NCBI GenBank assembly: GCA_021234155.1
Contig: JAJEKV010000051.1
Location: 1,796,754-1,860,753, forward strand
Reading direction: 5' to 3'
DNA: 64,000 nt
Source: Isoetes taiwanensis
Taxonomy: Eukaryota > Streptophyta > Lycopodiopsida > Isoetales > Isoetaceae
The position numbers and the translations under genes were made by a program. Shown here piece after piece: positions 55,889 through 64,000 of this stretch. How positions within the stretch are numbered: the stretch's first letter is position 1; every line of letters starts with the position of its first letter. The notes under the pieces were generated by a model. The model had not been told where the DNA came from. It did no database searches and worked only from the letters and a program-made list of their open reading frames with translations.

Positions 55889-56090
55889 AGATATGATTCA
55901 ATGCCTTCTAATCTATTAGATTCTACAGGGGCCATATTCAGGCGAAAAAAATTAGACGAAATTGGAGGATTCCAGCCCCAGTCCATTACAGAAGACACCA
56001 TGACCTCTTACGCTCTGTTTAACGCCGGATTTACATCTGTCTACATTGGGAACCATGCTGTGTATGTTGTAATCAAATGCTTCAGACTGA
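55887..56090 (+). pseudogene. Exon of a family-2 glycosyltransferase (cellulose-synthase-like)
   Basis: A frame beginning after a CACAG acceptor (55,890) reads LLDSTGAIFRRKKLDEIGGF, then QPQSITEDTMTSYALFNAGF and TSVYIGN. The TGAxFRRxALxEIGGF ... SITEDxxTSxxLxxxG order is the conserved region around the catalytic TED of processive GT2 enzymes such as cellulose synthases and bacterial BcsA-like proteins. No other exons could be found upstream or downstream, so this is an isolated fragment. It lies antisense to the start of the kelch-like fossil. Confidence 0.6.
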
Positions 56091-57331
56091 CGAAAAGTTT
56101 AGAAGAACATACAACGGCTTGCTAATCTGTTGTTATTGTGTTGCTAACATACAAATAGAGCATCCAAGCTCTGCATATTTCGCCGTAGTTCGGCAAATCT
56201 GTAAGTGCAGGAGGGATCTTCCCCTTCTAAACTATTTTGCCATTTGGCTGCAGAATCGTCACACCCTAGTCTATCTTGAAATCGTCATTGAAATTTGTCC
56301 CAAAATTAAGACATAATCCCAATTTAATTGAATGATGGTTCTTGCTCTATTCAATGCAGTACAAGGCAATCAACAAAGTGGGGGAATCCTCAATTCAACC
56401 TTTGGACCTAGCGCCACTCGACACACGAAGGGAGCAAAGCCACATTCACGAGATTGAGTCCTCGGAGTACGAGTACCACAGCATAACATCAGGGCCACCA
56501 GCACTGCAAATCGAGTAGGATTACGAGCAGCTAGGGGAAGAAAACCCAAGTTAGGAAAGCAGAGAGGCGACAAGGAGGGAGAGGCGCATAGCGAGGCACG
56601 ATGATGAAATCAGGCAGGCCTATGAACCATCAATCGGCATCACAGCCCTATCGCCAATAGTCATCAATGGAGAGGAGTATATCTTGGCAAATGACATCCT
56701 CAACCTTCCTTACTGCCAAGAAGAAGGGCTTAGAATCGACGAGCTCTTAGGCTTGATGGCAAAGGAGCAGCAAAGTGACTTCATCGACTACTCCTATCAG
56801 GAAATCCCAAGGGAGCTAGCAGAGCGACACTCTTACGCCGGGGAGACAATGTCAGATATAGCTGCCTACGAGCAGATAAGAATAAGAATAGGTTTTTAGC
56901 ATCCAGGGACCAATTGGCCTATGAGACCCAAACCAAAAAGAGAGCAGCAAGCCTATTACTGACAGGATTAAAAAACCCCCGCCCCGAAGGGTTTTCGAGG
57001 GAAAAACCTTAGCAGTAATAAGTATGCTGGCACGCTATACAATTGTATAGGACAGTTCAATGTCGTCCCGTAGGACACAACTGAGTCCGTGCATCCATAA
57101 CCTCCTGGAGGTATGACCCCAACAAACCCACTGATGTCGTAGTCAATAACTGATGCGGCCGGCCGCACTAGTAATCAAACATATCGCCTCTGGATATGAG
57201 CAAATGTTTGGGCAGATCTGGAGGGCATGACATTCATCCTCAATGGCACACTGGTGGCAACACTGGCAAAGCCTTTGCTCCCATGCTTCCCGAGCCCAAC
57301 GTCCTATTTCAATACGGAGGCGATGTGCACC

Positions 57332-58640
57332 CTATTTCAATACTCGAGCCCAACGTCCTATTTCAATACGTCTGCGCTTCTTCATGGGAAGCTGGGTGTA
57401 CAAGTACTGGTGTGGGCCTCTCGTGAGCCTAGGATTGACTTGCTGCTGATAGTGTGCCAGGTTAACGTGCGTCAGAGCATCTGCATCCCAGAGCTTGCGA
57501 AGGAAAGTAGCATCTAGGTACAGCTTAAGTGCCTTGCGATCTTTCTTTGTCTTGACCTGGACGCATCTGTTTGCCTGCACACCCCAGCGTGAGAACCACT
57601 GAGCTTGCTTGTCTTTCTAACAGGATTTCAGGCGTTGGGGACCCATCGCCATGGCCAAAGCAAGGTTGGGCAAGCGTGTATCAGTCATAGCGACCACCTT
57701 CTGGAAGTAAACGATATGGCGCTCCAATGTAGCCCGTTGAAGGGGTAGAAAGCCTGTCTCCTGGAGTAGGATCTGGTATGGAACTGTGGACTTCACCCCA
57801 AGGGCCCGTGCCAAGAAGGCCTTCTGCACCTGCTCGAGGTCATTCTAGGTGCTGAGGGATATCACTGGACCCCACACTTCTGCCCCATACAAAAGGACCG
57901 GCTCGATCAAGGCCCAGAACAAGTGTGACTGGTGGCCCCAGGCATACAACTCTGCCTTGTGGCTGTTGTTCTGCATGGCATATAGTGCTTTCCAACCCGC
58001 CGTCACCCGCAACCTGATGGCAGCATCCCCAATGGGTGGCTCCAGAGAGATGTATCGTCAACAGGAACCAATCATTCCAGAGGAGGAGTTTCAAGAAATC
58101 CAAAGCAGATTGTACAAACTAGGAAGAGGCCCAAGATCTAGCCGAACAGTTCGTTCCAAGAGTATGTGGGAGGCATCCAGTAGCATCAACCTGGAGAGCG
58201 CAACTACCATGTGGAGAGACCATGAAGACCTCTTGGCATTAGACGTCTACGGCGAAGCAGCTCAGAGAAAGGGCACAGGTTTGAAGGCCATAGGAAAGGG
58301 TAAGACACTCCGGTACTATCTTCCAGTCCTCAGCCAGGGGCAGATGATAGTTTTTCACAGGGAGTTCAGCCCACGAGGAGAAGAGTCGGTGGAACTCCTC
58401 ATAGCACTCTCTGGCTTCGGGCAGCAAGCCAAGCTGAGTCCCATAACAGATCATATCATTCTTTTTAAGAGATCCGTGGCACTCCACTGCCTTGACTTCG
58501 CCAGGGGTCACCTCAGGGATGCAACGTTGACGGTAGTGGCAGCAACGGCACCCGAACTCCCTGCACCCCAAATGGCTCGAGCACTCGAAGGGGGATCTTC
58601 TAGAAAGATCTTGCGGAACGTCGGCAAAGGACTTCTTCAA
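57332..58640 (-). pseudogene. LINE reverse-transcriptase fragment, copy B
   Basis: Same segments and order as the copy A LINE piece (39338-40645): FADVPQDLSRR, LDRAGP-type degenerate remains, ARALGVKSTVPYQILLQETG and RLPNLALAMAMGP. It differs by small indels near 57,560 and 58,010. Confidence 0.65.
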
Positions 58641-58956
58641 ATCTATGAAGGGGCATTGAAGATGAACACTCCTGCTTTCACTTATCTTCTAATTGCATTA
58701 AATGTCTTCACTCCTATGTATTATCATGTATCTTACATAAATGTATAACACTTATATATTAATTGCTATAAACTGTCCTTGACTTATAAGTGGAATTTTG
58801 ACATGATTTCTTTTATACCTAACAATAATTCATTTGTAAATAAGGATGAATAATGTATAACCTAAGTAACAGCATTGATGGCCAATACTTGCAGCCAGGA
58901 ACATCGGCTCAGGGTCTCAAGGCCAAGGCCGGCAGCACCAATGGCTCCCTAGATTC

Positions 58957-59490
58957 TTGTTTGGGCGAGAACAAGACGACAACAATGATGAAATGTCGGT
59001 GGAGACAGTAAATGCAAGGCTCACGCAAATGAGGAACCAGATGCACCAATTGCTTCAGTGGGCAACCCCATTGATGAATGCTCAGGAATACGGACCTCCA
59101 CCACAACCTCCACCTCTAATGCAAGGCGTTGATGAAGCTCCACAGCCAGAAGGGGAAGAGAATCAAGGAAATGTCAGGGACAGGAAGAGAAAAAGGAGAA
59201 GCAGAAAGAGCCCAACACCATCAAGCTCTAGCGTATCAGATACCTCTGACAGCCAGACCGGTAGTAGCTCCGAGAGCGAGTCAGATGCATCACAGAGGAT
59301 AGGAAAAAGAACAGGAAGGCAGATGATTACCAGAAGAAAATGGATAGTTCCATGAGTAATGTCTGGAAGACGAGGAAGCTTGGTCGGGCCAGTAAAGACA
59401 AAGTCGCATGGAAGCAGAAGCGTGGCTTGATGAGATGGAGGAATTTGGGAATTCCTATGGCATGAAAGACGATGGCCAAAAGCGGTCATT
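58957..59490 (+). pseudogene. Ty3-type gag-like ORF, copy B
   Basis: 132-aa frame nearly identical to 40962-41360, then a second frame with EAWLDEMEEFGNSYG. The FSGKDRSGM segment is damaged here (GGGCCAGTAAAGAC). Capsid is truncated as in copy A. Confidence 0.5.
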
Positions 59491-59829
59491 CTTGGGCAGA
59501 ATCCACTTGGAATTGAGGCGCTCGAGCTGATCTGACCAGCCTCAGGCGCATTTGGAGCTACCGTTTGGGAGATACGAGCCTCTTGAGTAAATCTTGCTTG
59601 CTGTAGTTAGGCGCTAGGAGAACCTTGAGCTTTAGATGGTTGTTATATTGATTCTGCAGATTAGGCGCCTTGATTCTATGCATTGGATTTTAGGTTGGCT
59701 TAAAGTCTAGGGCGGCGGAGTGTGGAACCCAGCTACTGGGATTAGCGCATTGAGGTAGGCATCTTCATAACTGAATGCTTGCTTTCATGCTCTCTATCTT
59801 TGATGGCTTGCGATGCCTAATCTCCCAAA

Positions 59830-60890
59830 GATGAATGATTGTATATGTTGAATTATGAAAAGGCATTTCTATTCAGAAAGGCATTTGAATTCCAGTACTG
59901 TAGATGAATGTTAGATGTGGATTACTGTTATTCTGTGATTAGATGGGTGATTACATTTCCATTCTGAAAAGGCAATTGAATTTCTAGTTAGAGCTGCTTG
60001 TTCTATGATTATACTAGAATCCTAGGTTTGTAGACTAGATCCTTTCAGCCTACAGACCAGGGTGGGACCTGGGTCTGGACATGGTGCTTGAGGGTTATAT
60101 GATAAGGTCTACCCCTACTTATGTTAACTTTGCGGGATGTGGCTACGGAGGATGCCTAGTCGAACCTCCAGGAGAGGGTAGAGGAGAGAATGAGGACCCT
60201 AGGCCGGCCGTGGATTGCATGCTAACTCCAGTAGGGGTTAGGAGGGGACCTCCTAACAGGAACGTCCCGTGCAAGTAGCACGGGAAGGCCGGGTACAGGT
60301 CAAAAAGTCACTATAGGGGATTACCCCAGTTGGGTAATCTCACCACAGTCCTTCTAACATATGGTAGATCGGATCCCCCGCGGGATCCTGGCCTTTTGAG
60401 AGTATTATGGGCATTGCTCTGGAGAACTGGGCATCTTGGGGTTTCAGGTACTTGGGGATCCCAAGACTAGGGCCGCCTCGGTGTCATGTGATGGATCCTA
60501 TGCTGGAAGTGTCTGCAGGAGGGGCGGTTGGATGTGCACCCTTAGCCATTCTGACATTGGGCCTAGCATGGTCGTTATGCCATGAACTCCATCTGCTATT
60601 GACTAGAGAGCTTGGAACCTATGACTGCACACTGGGATTAACCGAGACCTTAGGTAGATCTCTTTGTTAATCTCCCTTTACGCGTTGCGCGCTCTTAGGC
60701 TTGTGGGTTGCCATTATGATGCTTGACTCAGATGGTTGATTCTGTGCTGACCTTGTATTCATCACGATTACAGAGTGGGAGTCGACGAGGTGTCGTTGCT
60801 CGGCATGTCGGGAGAGTGCTCTGGCTACCGTATGATGGCAACAAGCAGGGTGGCTCCTTCCCGGGGTGTTACATCTAGTATCAGAGCAAT
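59830..60890 (+). mobile_element. LTR and primer-binding site, copy B
   Basis: The fullest copy of the LTR family: GAAAAGGCATTTC, AGACCAGGGTGG, TATGATAAGGTCTACC, ATGGATCCTATGCTGGAAGT, CACGATTACAGAGTGGGAGT, end GGTGTTACA (60,873), then the PBS GTATCAGAGC (60,878-60,887). The 5' end is not clear; it may begin before 59,830. Confidence 0.7.
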
Positions 60891-61757
60891 GGTTTTGTGT
60901 GACCTTGGGCCACCTTGTTGATTCTTATGAATTCGAGTGTTCACAAGTTGTGACGCTCACCCTTGGAAAGGATACTCGGAAAAATTTTGTTGCATTTTTC
61001 TCTTAAGTTAATTACGCCGGGGCTAGAAGGCCCTAGGAAGTCCTCGATAGATAGTTACGATAACCACGAACTAGTTTACTGCAGGAGAAGAGCTTAAGAT
61101 CGGGGACACTGACATCGATCGCCGACGACATTCCCAATTGTGAGGCCTTAAGCAGGAGAATGAGCGTGGGATAACCTTAAAATTTTAATTTAGTAAGTAC
61201 AGAGGTAGAGTTAATCAGATTCAGGGAAATGGTGATAAGTATATCAGTTGCCAGTGACAACCTTGCAGAGGAAGAGATTTCAACAGAGGAATTAAGGAGA
61301 CTTCCCATATTGAGCCGCTTAGTTTAGTGAAATTGGTAGAAGCCTAAGTTGAAGTTAAAAGGAGAAAAAGAGTAGCTACCAGTATAAGGACCCTTAATTG
61401 GCAGACATATACATCAAAGAAATCCAATAGAAGAGTATATGAGATTCTCACTGTTGAGCTGCTTAATATGGTAGAGATAATGAAAGATTAAGCCAAAACC
61501 CTCCAAAATTTGAGATAAGGGGGTAGTAGGCAAATGAAGAACAGGATAAAGGGGAGAGGCTGTCCCAAATTAGCAGTTGGAGGCTTGGGAGAATTCTTAC
61601 CCAAACTATTCAAAAGATTCGTCAAATTTCCAAAGATGGCTTGAGAATGAGTACTAAGACCTATGGGAGAGCAGGCCCATGGGAAATTACACCAAATTTG
61701 GCAAAATACGCATGACCCGGATTAGAATAGAATAGAATAGAATAGAATAGAATAGAA

Positions 61758-63130
61758 CTAGTAAAGGTGCCCAGCGTTGCTGGGCATAAATTGGGAGCCT
61801 GTAAATGTCTTGGCCCAAATGAGAAAAGCTTGTACGAATACGCATAGTACTTTTTATTAAGTGCTCAATAAATCAAAAGTCCTATCTATTGAATGGTCAA
61901 TTGATCAAAGGTTTCCATTATAGGTGCTTGTATTGCGATTCGAGCCCATTAGTCACATATTATCCCCACCCAAATTTGAAAATGGAAAGGCGTGCACAGA
62001 AGAAATCCTTTGCTGTGAAATAGGATTTGCAGCTATGGCCGTTGACGGGAAAGCCGATACCTCAGCTTATGAATTATTTAACCCATATGAAGAAGTAAGA
62101 AAAAATTTCATCACTAAGATGCTAGCATGAGATGCAGTCCTAAATTACCTCTTATAAATATGATGCATCACCATAAGGAAAAGAAGATCTTTGTCAAGCT
62201 TGTAAAGAGTTTTGCAATTTAGATGCATTGAAGTCGAGACAACATGCATTTGAGCGCAAGAGTATGTTATGGCATACCATGTCTCCTTTTTAAGTTATTT
62301 TCTATGCTATTAACATATAGTTAACATAGAGGACATGCCTTGAACATGCATTTGACATCATCCATAAGGCAGATGATTAGCAGTGGATTAGTTGAGTAAT
62401 GAGACTTACAGGAATGTATAAATCTGTCCATCGTTAAGACATTATTTCAATTTCCGAAAATAATTGTGACTGAAAGCCATGGATTCACATAAAAAATTTA
62501 CATGGTAGCCATATCAATCTAAGCTATTTGAACAGCGTATCTTCTCTTAAAAACATGATACACAATGAGATAGGCATCCAAATTCTTCATAACTCAATAT
62601 GCTGAGGATACTCAAGAAATCTGACATTGATTTTCTTCTGTTCTGCAGAACATAGAGAACGTAATAGTTATACATCTTGTAAATCATAAATACTTGTTAG
62701 CTGTGAACATGCAGCTACCTATAGTAGAAACAATCAAGATTTGCAAGAATGGAAAAATGTGTTTTGATGTAGCCCATTTTCTCTCAGATCTTCGTAGTAG
62801 GCAGACATCATTTGGAATACCACCATCACATTCTAGCATAAACCTACTCTAAAGAACACATGTGAGTTTTGAAATATCTACCAGAGTTGTTTCTTTATCT
62901 CAGGACCCTGTAATATGGTAATCTTGGGCAGTGAGTGACCTTCAGATCTGTCGTGGGAAGTCCGTGTTTGCACACCTCCAACTGGTTTCTTCTGATGACT
63001 CTTCTCTTTGAATGGCTTGTCTGTACCCCTACATTGCAAAAATGTTGAGACCTTACGCCTTTAGGCTAAACTAAAATTTGTACTCAAAAAAGACATACCT
63101 GGTTCTAAAAACGTGAGCCAAACAATGTAT
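61758..63130. other. Spacer; one unassigned ORF
   Basis: AT-rich. The ORF 61924-62130 (68 aa) begins after an AG and could be an exon, but I recognise no family. Starts with a CCCAGCGTTGCTGGGC hairpin at about 61,770-61,785. Confidence 0.4.
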
Positions 63131-63132
63131 CC

Positions 63133-63586
63133 ATGCGGAATGATAATTTTCTTTACTGCTCAGTCTGGCCTGTTACCTCCTCTGCAGAATACACAGCAGT
63201 AGGTCATCTGACACAGAAGAGTGATGTGTATGCATTTGGAATGCTTCTGCTAGAGATACTGGGCAGAAGCCCCTTCATGCGGATGCATCACGACATGGAA
63301 CAACTAACTTGGCAAATGTTGTGAGGCCATTGTTTCAATCTGGCCAACTTCAAGAAAAGAAATCATCGACCCCGTGATGAGGTGCAAATTTTCAGCTGCA
63401 GGAGCAATGGGGATTGCTAGCATTGCCTTTGCTTGCATCAATGAAGATGTTGAAGAGAGGCCCCCAATGTCACATGTTGTTCAACGTTTGAAAGAGATTG
63501 GAGCTATGGCAGATGCCGGTGTGGATGGCGGTTTCTCATCATCTGGTGAGGAGTACCAGACTATACAGCAAGCACAGCTCAACTGA
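63133..63586 (+). pseudogene. Receptor-like protein kinase C-terminal fragment
   Basis: An exon after a CTGCAG acceptor (63187) reads YTAVGHLTQKSDVYAFGMLL then LEILGRSPF, which is kinase subdomain IX (KSDVYSFGxxLLE). After shifts near 63,320, DPVMRCKFSAAGAMGIASIA and CINEDVEERPPMSHVVQRL follow (subdomain XI, R-P-M-x-x-VV). It ends LN at TGA 63584-63586. The catalytic core upstream is absent in this window. The pattern fits plant receptor-like kinases; frame changes make it a fragment or pseudogene. Confidence 0.65.
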
Positions 63587-63589
63587 CAT

Positions 63590-64000
63590 GGACATGAATA
63601 ATGTAATCTGTCATGTTTAACGTACTTCACAAACAATACATCATCCTTCCACAAACCCCTGCATTTTTGCTACAGAATACTTTTATGTGGAGGTGTTCAG
63701 CATAAAGTTTAGGCTCAGAGTACATTTTGCATCCCCTTAGCTTTGGTTCGTTATCAGGTGCGCCCATCCCTGCTGCAATCATGGCAACAATGTCTGTATG
63801 TGGTGCAGGACCTTTCATCAGCACTATCCTACAATAATAATGCACTGTCATCGTAGAAAGTCACAAATTTACAGGCAGAATTTTATGCATGTTAAAGACT
63901 GCCTTCATAACCTTGTCAAAGTTTAGTTTTTCATGGACAAACTGCACTCTATAAACTGCACTCTTATTTTGGTCTAGCTTTTCTTGACCAAATCCAACCA
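63590..64000. other. No gene seen
   Basis: Downstream sequence of the kinase fragment, with only a minus-strand chance frame (63627-63851). Confidence 0.45.

Larger units (their letters stand above)
56289..61757 (+). mobile_element. Composite retroelement block, copy B
   Basis: Near-identical to 38,290-43,096, with the same order of parts. It keeps a ~660-bp segment (about 59,800-60,467) missing from copy A. Small differences include a loss of an ATG at 56,577, a GCAGCAGCTGGCCAGGCACTAG to GCGGCCGGCCGCACTAG-type change near 57,155 and a TCAGGTAAAG to GGGCCAGTAAAG change near 59,385. The left edge is TGAAATTTG; the right edge is the (GAATA)n tail. Confidence 0.75.

Overview
The window looks like nuclear DNA from a land plant with a repeat-rich genome. 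The evidence is GT-AG introns of about 60-140 bp and longer, LTR-retrotransposon debris with a tRNA-Met-type primer site, LINE, hAT-type and other TIR elements, long microsatellites, and plant-type kinase, glycosyltransferase and kelch-like fragments. I cannot name the species; a seedless plant or another large plant genome fits. No bacterial features, rRNA, tRNA genes or CRISPR arrays were seen. Almost every recognisable coding stretch is broken, so this is mostly a nest of decaying mobile elements.

Layout. 1-2.3 kb: arrays of short inverted repeats. 2.3-5.7 kb (minus): a coiled-coil/RING-like protein and a protein-kinase-like protein, both broken. 6.6-8.7 kb: a hAT-type MITE end against a minus-strand LINE reverse-transcriptase fossil. 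10.8-11.9 kb: a histone-H3-like gene in which an H3 tail start is separated from an H3 fold by a long Q/E/K-rich linker. 12.1-13.2 kb: ~206-bp repeats, a TATA box and a small ORF. 13.5-18.1 kb (minus): a multi-exon gene with a ParB-like domain at one end and an FCP1-like phosphatase domain at the other; its introns carry many copies of the palindrome CACGCCWGGCGTG. A DUF8039-like gene diverges from it at 18.5 kb. 19-22 kb: coiled-coil ORF, two duplicated promoter blocks and a (TCC)n tract.

22.15-34.71 kb is a 12.6-kb TIR element. From the left TIR it carries a plus-strand unit with FCP1-like and ULP1/C48 protease domains. From the right TIR it carries a convergent minus-strand transposase-like gene. 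It was later hit by a 2.4-kb solo LTR (TSD GTAGA), a 283-bp MITE (TSD TTTT) and two oppositely oriented (CCA)n arrays. 34.8-38.2 kb holds a second transposase-like gene (DUF7869 type), split by an exactly 500-bp hAT-type MITE with an 8-bp TSD.

38.3-43.1 and 56.3-61.8 kb are two near-identical copies of a composite retroelement (gag-like ORF, antisense LINE pieces, LTR end, primer site). Between them lie a second H3-like gene (45.9-47.1 kb) with the same tail-linker-fold plan and ~197-bp repeats upstream, inverted LTR fragments (47.8-50.7 kb), a kelch-like fossil and a glycosyltransferase-2 exon. A receptor-kinase fragment lies near the right edge.

The observations most worth following are the pair of long-linker H3-like genes, the ParB-like gene whose introns carry phased palindromes, and the TIR element pairing a transposase with phosphatase and SUMO-protease-like domains.
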